Below are positions 8,014 to 16,561 of a stretch of DNA of 40,454 nucleotides, in pieces. Within the stretch, counting starts at the first letter, position 1, and each line of letters begins with the position of its first letter. The DNA comes from Bacteroidota bacterium. GTDB lineage: Bacteria; Bacteroidota; Bacteroidia; Bacteroidales; B18-G4. The DNA is taken from the NCBI GenBank assembly GCA_018831055.1, contig JAHJRE010000171.1, forward strand, positions 1-40,454, written 5' to 3'. The position numbers and the translations under genes were made by a program. The notes below the pieces were generated by a model. The model had not been told where the DNA came from, searched no databases, and saw nothing but the letters and a program-made list of their open reading frames with translations.

Positions 8014-9024
8014 ATGAACATGTTGACAGTTTCGGGTTCCCCGCACGTCCATGGGGATGATTCCGTTAAAAAGATCATGTACGGCGTGGTATATGCCATG
8101 ATACCGGCCATCCTGGTATCGGTGTATTTTTTCGGGCTCGATGCCCTTAAAATACTGGTCATTTCATCCGTTGCCTGTATCTTTTTCGAATGGATAGTAC
8201 AAAAGTATATCCTGAAAGGACCAAACACCATTAATGACGGATCCGCTCTGGTAGCCGGAATACTCCTGGCATTCAATGTACCGGCCAACCTGCCGGTATG
8301 GATGATCATCGTCGGAGCATTTGTTACCATTGTTGTGGCAAAAATGTCTTTCGGCGGACTGGGAAAAAATCCCTTTAATCCCGCCCTGGTTGGTAGGATT
8401 TTCCTGCTGATCTCCTTTCCTGTGCAAATGACGTCCTGGCCCCTGCCAAAACCCGTTTTCGGTGGCACCGCCCTTATGGATGCAGTAACAGGACCGACAC
8501 CACTCGGATTGATGAAAGAACAACTCAAGATGGGGCAGAGTATACCCGATATTATGCAAATGCCCGAAATGCCCGGATATATCAATGAACTTATGGGCAA
8601 TCAGGGAGGATCTCTTGGTGAAATATCCGCTATTGCATTGATCCTGGGAGCTTTATATATGCTGATCCGTAAGATCATCACCTGGCATACCCCTGTGGCT
8701 TATTTGTTGACATTCTTTGCTTTTACCGGTATCATGCACCTCATCGATCCCATGCAGTATGCCAGTCCTTTCTTCCATCTGGTGACCGGCGGACTCATGC
8801 TTGGGGTTTTCTTCATGGCCACCGATATGGTCACAACTCCAATTGCCTTTCGGGGGATGCTGATTTTCGGAATCGGTGCAGGTTTGCTCACGGCCATCAT
8901 CAGGTTGTGGGGGGCATATCCCGAAGGTGTGGCTTTCGCCATCCTGATCATGAATGGCTTTACTCCTTTGATAAACAGGGCCTTCAAGCCCAGGCGCTTC
9001 GGTGAAAAAGTGGCTCAGGCTTAA
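8014..9024 (+). CDS. rnfD: Rnf complex subunit D, flavinylated membrane protein
   Basis: RnfD is an integral inner-membrane subunit related to NqrB that carries covalently bound FMN and takes part in ion translocation. The 336-aa product has many hydrophobic helices. It contains the flavinylation-type motif DAVTGPTPLG; by family knowledge the threonine before PL (Thr162) would be the FMN attachment site. The highly conserved GGLGKNPFNPALVGR stretch (about residues 112-126) is typical of NqrB/RnfD. It starts three bases after rnfC and is followed by rnfG after 27 bp. Confidence 0.97.
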   Translation: MNMLTVSGSPHVHGDDSVKKIMYGVVYAMIPAILVSVYFFGLDALKILVISSVACIFFEWIVQKYILKGPNTINDGSALVAGILLAFNVPANLPVWMIIVGAFVTIVVAKMSFGGLGKNPFNPALVGRIFLLISFPVQMTSWPLPKPVFGGTALMDAVTGPTPLGLMKEQLKMGQSIPDIMQMPEMPGYINELMGNQGGSLGEISAIALILGALYMLIRKIITWHTPVAYLLTFFAFTGIMHLIDPMQYASPFFHLVTGGLMLGVFFMATDMVTTPIAFRGMLIFGIGAGLLTAIIRLWGAYPEGVAFAILIMNGFTPLINRAFKPRRFGEKVAQA

Positions 9025-9051
9025 TGATTAACGCTTTTTAATAAAAAAGAT

Positions 9052-9630
9052 ATGGCAAAAATAGAATCAACTTTTAAGAATATGGTGCTTACCCTGTTCA
9101 TAATCACCCTGATTGCTTCTTTGTCGCTTGGAGGTATTTATAACCTGACTAAGGGCCCCATTGCCCTGGCTGAAAAAGCAGCACAGGAAGCTGCAATACG
9201 ACAGGTTATTCCGGGTTTTGATGAGTTGAAAACTTTCAGGGTTCTGCCGGTGAATGGTGCCGACTCGCTGGTTTTTAACCAGGGAATCAAGGATGGAAAT
9301 GTTGTGGGTACAGCCGTGCTTTCTTATTCCACACAAGGCTATGATCCTACTCCCATTAAGCTCATGGTTGGCATCCTTCCTGATGGAACCATATCTAATA
9401 CAGAAGTAATTCAGCAAAAAGAAACACCGGGTTTGGGAACTAAAATGTCGCTACCGGAATTCAAGGATCAGTTTATGAATATAAATCCAAAGGATTTTAC
9501 GTTGAAAGTGAAAAAAGATGGGGGTCAGGTGGATGCAATCACAGCAGCAACCATCAGTTCAAGAGCATTCTGTGATGCTGTGGAAAGAGCATATCTAACT
9601 TATGAAAACATTAAGGAGGAAAGCAAATGA
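9052..9630 (+). CDS. rnfG: Rnf complex subunit G, covalent FMN protein
   Basis: RnfG is a single-span protein with a periplasmic FMN-binding domain that transfers electrons within the complex. The 192-aa product has one N-terminal membrane helix (about residues 10-32) and a soluble domain containing [10 protein letters not shown] (residues 122-131), the usual NqrC/RnfG block. Near the C-terminus [10 protein letters not shown] replaces the classic S/TGAT motif; the second threonine (Thr167) fits the FMN phosphoester site. The motif has Ala where Gly is most common, a mild variation. The last four bases (ATGA) overlap the start of rnfE. Confidence 0.95.
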   Translation: MAKIESTFKNMVLTLFIITLIASLSLGGIYNLTKGPIALAEKAAQEAAIRQVIPGFDELKTFRVLPVNGADSLVFNQGIKDGNVVGTAVLSYSTQGYDPTPIKLMVGILPDGTISNTEVIQQKETPGLGTKMSLPEFKDQFMNINPKDFTLKVKKDGGQVDAITAATISSRAFCDAVERAYLTYENIKEESK

Positions 9631-10211
9631 ACCAATGGGTCAATTTTACCAAGGGATTTGTAAAAGAGAATCCGGTATTCAGTTTGTTGCTGGGGCTCTG
9701 TCCCACGCTTGCGGTAACATCTTCTGCCTTTAATGGATTTGGAATGGGTATAGCAACCACGTTTGTATTATTGTCTTCCAATATGGTTGTTTCCCTGATC
9801 AAAAATCTGATTCCCAATAAGGTAAGAATACCATCTTTTATCGTGATAATTGCTTCTTTTGTAACCATAGTGGAACTGGTGATGCAGGCTTATGCTCCTT
9901 CATTGTTTGCAGCCCTGGGAATCTTTATTCCACTCATCGTGGTCAATTGTCTTGTGCTGGGTAGAGCTGAGGGCTTTGCCTCCAAACAGGGATTCTTCTC
10001 ATCCCTGATCGATGGACTTGGGATGGGTCTCGGATTTACCTTTGCCCTTACTTTACTCGGTTCCGTAAGGGAAATGCTGGGTGCAGGTTCCATCTTCGGT
10101 TATAAATTTGTTCCCGGTGATGCCATCCTGGTATTTATCCTTCAACCGGGAGCGTTCCTCGTTCTTGGTTACCTCATTGCCATGTTCAACAGATTCAAAA
10201 AAACCGCTTAA
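9627..10211 (+). CDS. rnfE: Rnf complex subunit E, integral membrane protein
   Basis: RnfE is one of two homologous six-helix membrane subunits (with RnfA) that form the core of the pump, equivalent to NqrD. The 194-aa product is hydrophobic throughout and has the family blocks [13 protein letters not shown] (about residues 22-34) and [17 protein letters not shown] (about 99-115), including the conserved Cys before VLGRAE. It overlaps rnfG by four bases, suggesting coupled translation, and rnfA begins 11 bp after its stop. Confidence 0.97.
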   Translation: MNQWVNFTKGFVKENPVFSLLLGLCPTLAVTSSAFNGFGMGIATTFVLLSSNMVVSLIKNLIPNKVRIPSFIVIIASFVTIVELVMQAYAPSLFAALGIFIPLIVVNCLVLGRAEGFASKQGFFSSLIDGLGMGLGFTFALTLLGSVREMLGAGSIFGYKFVPGDAILVFILQPGAFLVLGYLIAMFNRFKKTA

Positions 10212-10222
10212 ATCAATAAGAT

Positions 10223-10795
10223 ATGGAATATTTTATTATAATCGTCTCCGCCATTTTCGTTTCCAATATCGTATTGGCCCAATTCCTGGGTATTTGCCCC
10301 TTCCTGGGTGTATCGAATAAGGTTGACACAGCCGCCGGTATGAGTGGTGCCGTTTTGTTCGTAATGACTATCGCAACTGTCGTTACCTGGCTTATTTATA
10401 ATTATGTGCTTGCCCCGCTTAATATCACCTTCCTGCAAACCATAAGTTTTATCCTGGTGATAGCAGCTTTGGTCCAGATGGTTGAAATTATTCTGAAAAA
10501 AATAAGCCCCCCTCTGTATCAGGCCCTGGGAATTTTTCTGCCTCTTATTACAACGAACTGTGCTGTGCTCGGTGTTGCCCTGCTAACCATCGCCAAAGAT
10601 TTCAACCTCCTGGAAGGGGTTGTTTTTGCCATTTCTAATGCTTTGGGTTTCGGTCTGGCTATGCTACTTTTCGCCGGACTACGGGAACACCTCGACCTTA
10701 TGGAAGTCCCTAAAGGAATGAGAGGCGTACCGATCGCACTCGTTACCGCAGGAATTCTTGCCCTTGCTTTTATGGGATTTGCAGGAATGGTCTGA
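10223..10795 (+). CDS. rnfA: Rnf complex subunit A, integral membrane protein
   Basis: RnfA pairs with RnfE in the membrane core and is equivalent to NqrE. The 190-aa product shows the expected six helices and the diagnostic blocks [16 protein letters not shown] (about residues 15-30) and [17 protein letters not shown] (about 103-119), each with one conserved Cys. By family knowledge such cysteines in RnfA/NqrE and RnfE/NqrD help hold a membrane-embedded Fe-S centre. It is the last gene of the operon: a strong terminator follows 22 bp after the stop. Confidence 0.97.
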   Translation: MEYFIIIVSAIFVSNIVLAQFLGICPFLGVSNKVDTAAGMSGAVLFVMTIATVVTWLIYNYVLAPLNITFLQTISFILVIAALVQMVEIILKKISPPLYQALGIFLPLITTNCAVLGVALLTIAKDFNLLEGVVFAISNALGFGLAMLLFAGLREHLDLMEVPKGMRGVPIALVTAGILALAFMGFAGMV

Positions 10796-10817
10796 TCATA
10801 CGTCAAAAGAGTCTTTG

Positions 10818-10848
10818 AACCCGGCTTGCATGCTTGCCGGGTTTTTTT
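10818..10848 (+). terminator. Intrinsic terminator of the rnf operon
   Basis: AACCCGGC (10818-10825) pairs with GCCGGGTT (10836-10843) around a 10-nt loop and runs directly into a T7 tract. This is a textbook rho-independent structure directly after rnfA. Confidence 0.9.
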
Positions 10849-10855
10849 ATTTTTG
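10826..10855 (+). promoter_or_regulatory. Candidate marC-ftsE promoter overlapping the rnf terminator
   Basis: TTG at 10826-10828 (terminator loop) is followed after exactly 19 bp by TATTTTTG (10848-10855), which matches the -33/-7 spacing described for Bacteroides promoters. The marC ATG lies 23 bp after the -7 box. The -7 box uses the last T of the terminator tract. Confidence 0.5.
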
Positions 10856-10878
10856 TATGTTAAACCAAAACAACCTCC

Positions 10879-11550
10879 ATGCATAAGGAAATATTACTGA
10901 TGACAACTATGATCATGGGCTTTTTTGCTATCATGAATCCTATTGCCAATACACCCATTTTTCTTGGCCTTACCTCGAACCTTGATAGAAAATCACAAAG
11001 ACAGGTGGCCGTGAAATCTGTTATGTATGCATTCATAATAGTCACAGTGTTTATCATCCTGGGAAAATTTATTTTTAAACTTTTTGGAATAACCCTACCG
11101 GCTTTTCAAATCACCGGTGGCATTTTATTGTTCTGGGTAGGTTATAATATGTTGCAGGGTAAGAATGCAGAAGCCCACAACCCGCCAAAAGAAGAGAGTG
11201 ATGAGATCCAGGCCGAGGCCTCTGATCCCGATTCTACCCTGAACATAGCTTTAACGCCTTTGGCAATACCTATCCTTGCAGGTCCCGGCACTATTGCAAC
11301 TGCAATGAACTTCGCAGGATTAAATTCGGTACTTCCCTGGTTGATCCATATTATTTCCGTTATTGCCGCTTTTGCTTTGATGTGTTTTATTACCTTTATC
11401 CTGTTTATATCCGGAAACAGGATCGTTTCATTTCTTGGTAAGCATCTGATTAGTGTAATATCGAAGATCATGGGGCTTATTCTCGCAGTTATTGCCACGC
11501 AGATGGTCCTGTCAGGAATAAAAAATGCAATAGACCTGTTATATAAATAA
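10879..11550 (+). CDS. MarC family integral membrane protein
   Basis: This 223-aa protein belongs to the MarC (UPF0056) family of six-helix inner-membrane proteins whose transport activity is still unclear. The recognisable family signature is GFFAIMNPIANTPIFLGLT at about residues 14-32. A second conserved block, LTPLAIPILAGPGTIATAM, lies at about 125-143. The two halves are joined by an acidic, hydrophilic linker (about residues 93-118, rich in Glu/Asp). It starts from a promoter overlapping the rnf terminator, and the next gene (FtsE-like) begins six bases after its stop, so both are likely on one transcript. Confidence 0.9.
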   Translation: MHKEILLMTTMIMGFFAIMNPIANTPIFLGLTSNLDRKSQRQVAVKSVMYAFIIVTVFIILGKFIFKLFGITLPAFQITGGILLFWVGYNMLQGKNAEAHNPPKEESDEIQAEASDPDSTLNIALTPLAIPILAGPGTIATAMNFAGLNSVLPWLIHIISVIAAFALMCFITFILFISGNRIVSFLGKHLISVISKIMGLILAVIATQMVLSGIKNAIDLLYK

Positions 11551-11556
11551 TACTTT

Positions 11557-12234
11557 ATGTCTCTTGATGTTGTCATAGAATTCGATAAAGTCCCGATCTA
11601 CCAAAAAGATAACCTGGTGTTAACCGAGGTTTCCTTTCAGATTGAAAAAGGTGAATTTGTATACATAATCGGCCGGACGGGAAGCGGCAAAAGCTCCCTG
11701 CTGAAAACCATTTATGCCGAACTGCCTGTGCTGGAAGGAAGTGCACGGGTGGTAGATCATGACCTCCGTAAACTGAGATCCCGCGAAGTGCCTTTCCTGA
11801 GAAGAAAGCTCGGTATTGTTTTCCAGGATTTTCAGTTGCTTACAGACCGTAATGTGAACGAAAACCTCTTATTTGTCATGAAAGCCACCGGCTGGAAAGA
11901 CAAACGAAAGATGGAGGAGCGCATGCAGGATGTGCTGGAAAAAGTCGGCCTCGGAACCAAAGGGTTTAAAATGCCACACCAGCTTTCCCAGGGCGAACAA
12001 CAACGTGTGAGCATAGCCCGTGCTCTCGTTAATGATCCTGATATCATCCTGGCTGATGAGCCTACAGGTAACCTCGACCCCGAATCATCCAAAGGTATCA
12101 TGAGGCTTTTGTTCGATATTCGCACTGCCGGCAGGGCCGTGGTTATGGCTACTCACGATTATTCATTGTTTCAGGATTTTAAAGCACGTACCCTGAAATG
12201 TGAAGATGGAAACCTTCTGGAATTAATAGATTAA
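11557..12234 (+). CDS. ftsE: FtsE-like ABC transporter ATP-binding protein
   Basis: The 225-aa ATPase has Walker A GRTGSGKS (residues 39-46), a Q-loop in VFQDF, the ABC signature LSQGEQQR, Walker [13 protein letters not shown] and the switch His in ATHD. Length and the DEPTGNLDP block fit the FtsE/LolD group. FtsE works with FtsX in controlling peptidoglycan hydrolases during division, but no ftsX is adjacent, so a LolD-like or other partner cannot be excluded. Its last 12 bp overlap tail-to-tail with the minus-strand glycosyltransferase. Confidence 0.85.
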   Translation: MSLDVVIEFDKVPIYQKDNLVLTEVSFQIEKGEFVYIIGRTGSGKSSLLKTIYAELPVLEGSARVVDHDLRKLRSREVPFLRRKLGIVFQDFQLLTDRNVNENLLFVMKATGWKDKRKMEERMQDVLEKVGLGTKGFKMPHQLSQGEQQRVSIARALVNDPDIILADEPTGNLDPESSKGIMRLLFDIRTAGRAVVMATHDYSLFQDFKARTLKCEDGNLLELID

Positions 12235-13350
12235 CTCGATCAAATGGTCGGCATTGGAATCATTGCTGTACAGATCCTGAAGAATTTCTTCCCTCTTGAT
12301 AATCTCCTGCCGGTCAAATTCCCTCCCGGATAATTCCGCCAGCCTGGCCTTCAATTCAATTGCAGTGTTCCCGGTGATGCATAGACCGTTAAGCCTTGTC
12401 CCGTTCAGCATCTTGTCGTTGACAAGACAAAACCTCCCATTATACAGCGTGTTCAGCAGTTTCAACTTTAAACCGGTCGCCTGAAAGGTAACCAGAATGT
12501 TAACGTGGGCGTCGCGGATTAACCGGAACATCGTCTCATCATCCGGGTTCTCAATGATTTCCACATTGGTCATACCGGAGGCTAACTTTTTAATATACAA
12601 CGGTGGCTTCATTCCTGCAATGACCAGCTTTTGATCGAGGTCGTTAAAGACTTCTGTCATCAAAAATTGTGCGGCATGGGCATTCTCCGGAACCTCAATG
12701 TTACCGTGATATAGTACATATTCTCCTTTTCCACCTTTAACAGAAACCTGATCGTTGGGATGGAAACTGGGGAGATAATAAACCTTGTTATTCCTGAAAT
12801 GTTTTTTCAGGTATATAGTGTCTTTCTGCGAAACTACCAGCATGAGATCGGCATGGCGCAAAACGCGCTGATATAATCTCAGTTTCATACTGGCAGTGAG
12901 GAAATACAACTTGTGAAGAAATTTCCTGTCGACTTTGAACAGATTGAAATAATATCTATGCTCAATATTGCTTTCCCGGTAAATCTTTTTCCTCGATTGC
13001 AAGGCCTTGTGGGAGATGTAAAAACAACTGTGTAAGCCTTCAAACAAAATAGGGTAATCGTCTTTCAGGAGTTTATCAAGCATTTCCTTCGAACGGCGGC
13101 TCGACACAATATAGGGTTTCAGGCTCAGGGCAGAGATAAATCCCATCTTCCTGGGATAATAATGAACTTCTTCACAATATTGATTCAATTCATCGGCACG
13201 GTCACGTCCGGGATATTCAATGCAATGAAGATGTATCCTGATCCCCTTGGCATGTAAGGCCTTTATCTTGTAAAAAACATCGATAACTCCCCCGTAATTA
13301 GCCGGATAGGGAACGTCGAAGGAGATGATATGCAGATGCCGTTCAGACAA
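12223..13350 (-). CDS. Glycosyltransferase (GT4-like)
   Basis: The 375-aa product has the two-domain layout of a GT-B glycosyltransferase. The N-terminal part opens with a Rossmann-like strand and a loop (ISFDVPYPANYGGVIDV, about residues 9-25), typical of acceptor-binding domains. The C-terminal part contains VLYHGNIEVPEN and ATGLKLKLLNTLYNGRF, which occupies the place of the usual sugar-nucleotide-binding ExxPxKxxE region. The donor and acceptor are unknown; envelope polysaccharide or LPS is likely. It overlaps the preceding minus-strand glycosyltransferase by eight bases, indicating coupled expression. Its 3' end overlaps ftsE by 12 bp. Confidence 0.85.
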   Translation of the reverse strand: MSERHLHIISFDVPYPANYGGVIDVFYKIKALHAKGIRIHLHCIEYPGRDRADELNQYCEEVHYYPRKMGFISALSLKPYIVSSRRSKEMLDKLLKDDYPILFEGLHSCFYISHKALQSRKKIYRESNIEHRYYFNLFKVDRKFLHKLYFLTASMKLRLYQRVLRHADLMLVVSQKDTIYLKKHFRNNKVYYLPSFHPNDQVSVKGGKGEYVLYHGNIEVPENAHAAQFLMTEVFNDLDQKLVIAGMKPPLYIKKLASGMTNVEIIENPDDETMFRLIRDAHVNILVTFQATGLKLKLLNTLYNGRFCLVNDKMLNGTRLNGLCITGNTAIELKARLAELSGREFDRQEIIKREEILQDLYSNDSNADHLIELIY

Positions 13351-14458
13351 AGGGACTGTATATTTGTTTTAGTTTATTTTCTTCCTTTTCCCAGCACAGT
13401 TCTTTCGCAGCAAATGTAAGATTTTCTTTCCAGATTGCCATTCTCTGCCTGTCACTCAACATGTTTAGCAGGCAATCCGCAATGTGCCGGGGATCATGGT
13501 TTTGTATCGTCATGCCTATATCGTATTTTTTGATGATCTTCTTAACTTCTACCAATGGGGATGCCAGGATGGGAAGTCCGGCATGTATGTAATCAAACAG
13601 TTTGTTGGGCAGGCTAAACCGGTAATTGATGTTGGTGTCTTTGTCGAGGCTTATACCAATGTCGGCCAGGATGGTATACTGTCTCACCTTTTCCAGGGGT
13701 TGCCTGGGGATGAATTTTACCTTTTCTTCCAGGGATAAATCCCTGACCATGCTCTTAAGAACGGGAAGCACATCCCCATCGCCAACGATCAGGAAGATGC
13801 TATCCTCCATATAGGTCATTGCTTCCACCATTTCCTCGGCTCCCCGCTGTATGTTGATGCCGGCACCCTGCAACAGAATTATATTTTTGTCGTCCGGTAA
13901 TCCCAGTTCCGCCCGGGAAAGCTTTGGCTGAACCTTGCCGGAAGCGGGAATATTGCGGATAACATGCGGCCGTATACCGTATTCCTGCTCGTAAAGCCCT
14001 GCGATGGACTCATTGACGGTGTACACGGTTTTTAACTTCGGAAAGATTTGGCGTTCAAACCACTTCCATATTGACTGAACCCGTTTCCGGTTCACCAACT
14101 CCGGGGTCTCTGTGAAATATTCGTGGCTGTCGTGGATGAGCGGCTTGCGCTTTATCCGTGAGGCAAGGTAATTCGCCGGAAGGGTGTCGAGGTCATTGGA
14201 AACCAGGATGTCGGCCCGGTGAAAGAGGAGATACAGAAACAAGCGGATATTGTATTCGGCATAGAATAACGCTCCTTTGGAAAAAAGCAGTTTCATCCGG
14301 TGCATGCGGTAATCCCTGGGCTGCAGTGGCAGACTGCCCTTTTTCCTGCGCCCTACCAGCATTACCTCAAACCCCATCCCTGTGAGGGTTGTGCATATAC
14401 GGTCGAGACGCTGGTCGGTCACAAGATCGTTAATGACAGACAGGACTGCTTTCTTCAA
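13343..14458 (-). CDS. Glycosyltransferase family 4 protein
   Basis: The 371-aa product is a GT-B fold enzyme of the GT4 type. It shows IHDSHEYFTETPE (about residues 118-130) in the acceptor domain, a donor-domain entry ILLQGAGINIQRGAEEMVEA, the IVGDGD strand and the classical end motif SLPNKLFDYIHAGLPILAS, where K and the acidic/aromatic residues bind the nucleotide sugar. It is upstream in a two-gene minus-strand unit and shares eight bases with the second glycosyltransferase. The 96 bp to murB hold two divergent starts. The sugar transferred is unknown. Confidence 0.9.
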   Translation of the reverse strand: MKKAVLSVINDLVTDQRLDRICTTLTGMGFEVMLVGRRKKGSLPLQPRDYRMHRMKLLFSKGALFYAEYNIRLFLYLLFHRADILVSNDLDTLPANYLASRIKRKPLIHDSHEYFTETPELVNRKRVQSIWKWFERQIFPKLKTVYTVNESIAGLYEQEYGIRPHVIRNIPASGKVQPKLSRAELGLPDDKNIILLQGAGINIQRGAEEMVEAMTYMEDSIFLIVGDGDVLPVLKSMVRDLSLEEKVKFIPRQPLEKVRQYTILADIGISLDKDTNINYRFSLPNKLFDYIHAGLPILASPLVEVKKIIKKYDIGMTIQNHDPRHIADCLLNMLSDRQRMAIWKENLTFAAKELCWEKEENKLKQIYSPFV

Positions 14459-14541
14459 GGTCGTTGGTTTGGATTAAATGCTAATTTAGTATTATTAGCA
14501 AAACGTACCATTCCCGTTTCTATTTTTCTGCCGGAAAGGTT

Positions 14542-14549
14542 TATCTTTG
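14542..14549 (+). promoter_or_regulatory. Candidate -7 box directly upstream of murB
   Basis: TATCTTTG matches TAnnTTTG and ends only five bases before the ATG at 14555. Transcription would then start at or next to the start codon, which implies a nearly leaderless mRNA if this is the real promoter. Confidence 0.35.
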
Positions 14550-14554
14550 AAGTG

Positions 14555-15574
14555 ATGCAACTGCTTGAAAATATATCATTAAAAGGTCTGAATACCTTTG
14601 GTTTGGATGCGTCAGCCCGGTATTTCAGCCATGTCTTTTCCGAAACCGATCTGCTTCATATCCTGGAATTATATAAGAAAAACAGTCTGAAGGATCTTCT
14701 CATCCTGGGTGGGGGTTCCAATATCCTTTTTACCCGGGATTTTCCCGGTTTGGTAGTTTTAATCGATAACAAAGGCATTTCTGAAGAAGAAGGAGACAAC
14801 GGGCATGTGATGGTTAAGGCTGCTGCCGGGGAGATTTGGGATGATCTGGTAAGCTATTGTCTCTCGAAAGGCTATGGTGGCCTCGAAAACCTTAGTATGA
14901 TACCGGGAAAGGTTGGGGCAGGACCGATTCAAAATATAGGGGCCTACGGAGTAGAGCTGAAAGACCATTTCTACGCATTGCAGGCTGTGGAGATTGAAAC
15001 AGGAAATATCATGTCTTTCTCCGCGGAGGATTGCCGCTTCGGTTACCGCGACAGTGTTTTTAAACAGAAACTCCAAGGTAAATATATTATTACTTCGGTG
15101 ACTTTCAGACTTGATCGCAATCCACAGCTTAACATCTCCTATGGTGCCATAGCTTATGAATTGATGCAGGATAACATAGTTTTCCCGGGAATCCGTGATG
15201 TAGCCGCGGCCGTTAGAAGGATCCGCTCCTCCAAATTGCCCGATCCTGAAATCACAGGTAATGCAGGCAGTTTTTTTAAAAATCCTGCGGTATCCACGGA
15301 TTTTTTTGAGGGATTAAAGGCTGATTATCCTGATATCCCGGGATACCCTCAACAGGATGATACCGTTAAACTTGCCGCCGGATGGCTCATTGAACAATGC
15401 GGATGGAAAGGTTATCGTGAAGAGGATGCCGGAGTTCATGAAAAGCAGGCCCTGGTACTGGTGAATTATGGAAAAGCTTCAGGAAATGATATTTTTAACC
15501 TCTCCGAAAGAATCAGATTATCGGTGCTGGAAAAATTTGGTGTTGAGCTGGAGAGGGAAGTGCGTATTATTTAA
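14555..15574 (+). CDS. murB: UDP-N-acetylenolpyruvoylglucosamine reductase
   Basis: MurB reduces UDP-GlcNAc-enolpyruvate to UDP-MurNAc with NADPH and bound FAD, the second committed step of peptidoglycan synthesis in the cytoplasm. I start at ATG 14555 (339 aa): the upstream open frame to 14300 runs through the divergent glycosyltransferase and lacks MurB-like sequence. The FAD-binding block LILGGGSNILF is near residue 50. CRFGYRDSVFK contains the catalytic Arg165. GNAGSFFKNP contains the proton-donor Ser239. Glu335 in LEREVRII matches E. coli Glu325. It is a type I (E. coli-like) enzyme in length and motifs. The stop codon touches the first unit of a 35-bp repeat array. Confidence 0.96.
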   Translation: MQLLENISLKGLNTFGLDASARYFSHVFSETDLLHILELYKKNSLKDLLILGGGSNILFTRDFPGLVVLIDNKGISEEEGDNGHVMVKAAAGEIWDDLVSYCLSKGYGGLENLSMIPGKVGAGPIQNIGAYGVELKDHFYALQAVEIETGNIMSFSAEDCRFGYRDSVFKQKLQGKYIITSVTFRLDRNPQLNISYGAIAYELMQDNIVFPGIRDVAAAVRRIRSSKLPDPEITGNAGSFFKNPAVSTDFFEGLKADYPDIPGYPQQDDTVKLAAGWLIEQCGWKGYREEDAGVHEKQALVLVNYGKASGNDIFNLSERIRLSVLEKFGVELEREVRII

Positions 15575-15805
15575 ACCACAATAGTCACAGTAGAACACAT
15601 TAGTAATAAACCACAATAGTCACAGTAGAACACAGTAGTAATAAACCACAATAGTCACAGTAGAACACAGTAGTTTTTTATAATACTAAAGTGTTAATAT
15701 CTTCATTGTTTTATAGTTATGGAGGTATTTGATTAGTCATAATATATCTCTAATGTGCTCTATTGTGACTATTGTGGTTTATTACTACTGTGCCTATTGT
15801 GGTTC
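15573..15805. repeat. 35-bp direct repeats with inverted copies
   Basis: Three head-to-tail units of 35 bp begin at 15573, 15608 and 15643 and open with AAACCACAATAGTCACAGTA. Units 1 and 2 differ by one base; the third runs into a T6 tract instead of its last bases. After about 70 bp, two inverted units follow (15746-15780 divergent; 15781-15805 shortened). The whole can fold into a large hairpin and may end murB transcription. The family recurs at 29264-29376. This accounts for most of the 322-bp gap before DUF2752. Confidence 0.85.
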
Positions 15806-15826
15806 AAAGAAAATTCTAAATCTACA

Positions 15827-15857
15827 TTGCTTTTCATCTCCGATTGAACTAAATTTG
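15827..15857 (+). promoter_or_regulatory. Promoter for the DUF2752-TM2 pair
   Basis: TTG (15827-15829) is separated by 20 bp from TAAATTTG (15850-15857), an exact TAnnTTTG box. The start codon is 39 bp further on. Both elements and their spacing fit the Bacteroides pattern. Confidence 0.5.
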
Positions 15858-15896
15858 ATTTCACTTTAAACCGGCTTAAAGAGTATATTTAGCAAT

Positions 15897-16208
15897 ATGA
15901 GCAAAGCCTGGCACTTCCTCCGGCACAACCTGGAAGCATTTGTCTGGATTATCGCACTGTTCTCGCTGGCCATGACCGATCCGGGATGCGATCATTTCAG
16001 CCTGTGCCCGCTAAAGAACCTGGGCTTTGAGTATTGTCCGGGCTGCGGACTGGGACATTCTATTTCCTGGTTCTTCAGGGGTGAACTGCTGAGGTCATTT
16101 GAAGCTCACCCACTGGGAGTTCCGGCAATAGTTATACTTTTATACAGGATCGTCAATATTTTCTATAAATATAGAAAGGATTTAATCACACAAAAATCAT
16201 TAACGTAA
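15897..16208 (+). CDS. DUF2752 family membrane protein
   Basis: The 103-aa product has the DUF2752 signature: a first hydrophobic helix, then CPLKNLGFEYCPGCGLGHS (about residues 38-56) with the CPxCG core, and a second helix. The role of the family is not established. The conserved cysteines suggest metal or disulfide chemistry at the membrane. It overlaps the next gene by one base (TAATG), and DUF2752-TM2 pairs are often seen together, so a shared function is likely. Confidence 0.85.
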   Translation: MSKAWHFLRHNLEAFVWIIALFSLAMTDPGCDHFSLCPLKNLGFEYCPGCGLGHSISWFFRGELLRSFEAHPLGVPAIVILLYRIVNIFYKYRKDLITQKSLT

Positions 16209-16561
16209 TGGCAAACATTTATCAGTATTTACCTGAGCTACAGGGAAGAGAACTTGTTTTGGTGCAAAGCCTGACCAAGGAGTATACCGAGTCCCAGATC
16301 CAGACTTTTGCAAATATTTACCGGACACGCAGACGTGATCCTCAAATGATCCTGCTGACCACATTATTGGGCTTTATAGTGGTTGCCGGCGTGCAACGCT
16401 TTCTCGTCGGTCAGATCGGTATGGGATTGCTTTACCTGTTTACAGCCGGGCTGTGTTTCATCGGAACCATTATTGACCTGATCAATTACCAGGATCTGGC
16501 ATATGAATATAACCAGCGCATGGCGCATGAAACTGCCGGAATAGTTAAGGATATTAAATAA
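16208..16561 (+). CDS. TM2 domain-containing protein
   Basis: The 117-aa product has a hydrophilic N-terminal half (about residues 1-45, charged and helical) and a TM2 module: two helices (about 48-65 and 70-92) joined by the short turn [15 protein letters not shown]. Like other TM2 proteins it has the Gly/Arg/Phe-rich turn. Function is unknown. Its last eight bases overlap the 3' end of pyrD on the other strand, leaving no room for a separate terminator. Confidence 0.85.
   Translation: MANIYQYLPELQGRELVLVQSLTKEYTESQIQTFANIYRTRRRDPQMILLTTLLGFIVVAGVQRFLVGQIGMGLLYLFTAGLCFIGTIIDLINYQDLAYEYNQRMAHETAGIVKDIK

Noticed and set aside
11557-12234. A LolCDE or FtsEX transporter operon
   Set aside because: No permease gene is adjacent; only the ATPase is present, next to marC.
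14300-14554. N-terminal extension of MurB
   Set aside because: Lies opposite the glycosyltransferase and has no MurB-like residues; MurB starts normally at 14555.
15573-15805. CRISPR-like array
   Set aside because: The 35-bp units are directly adjacent without spacers, include inverted copies, and no cas gene is present.
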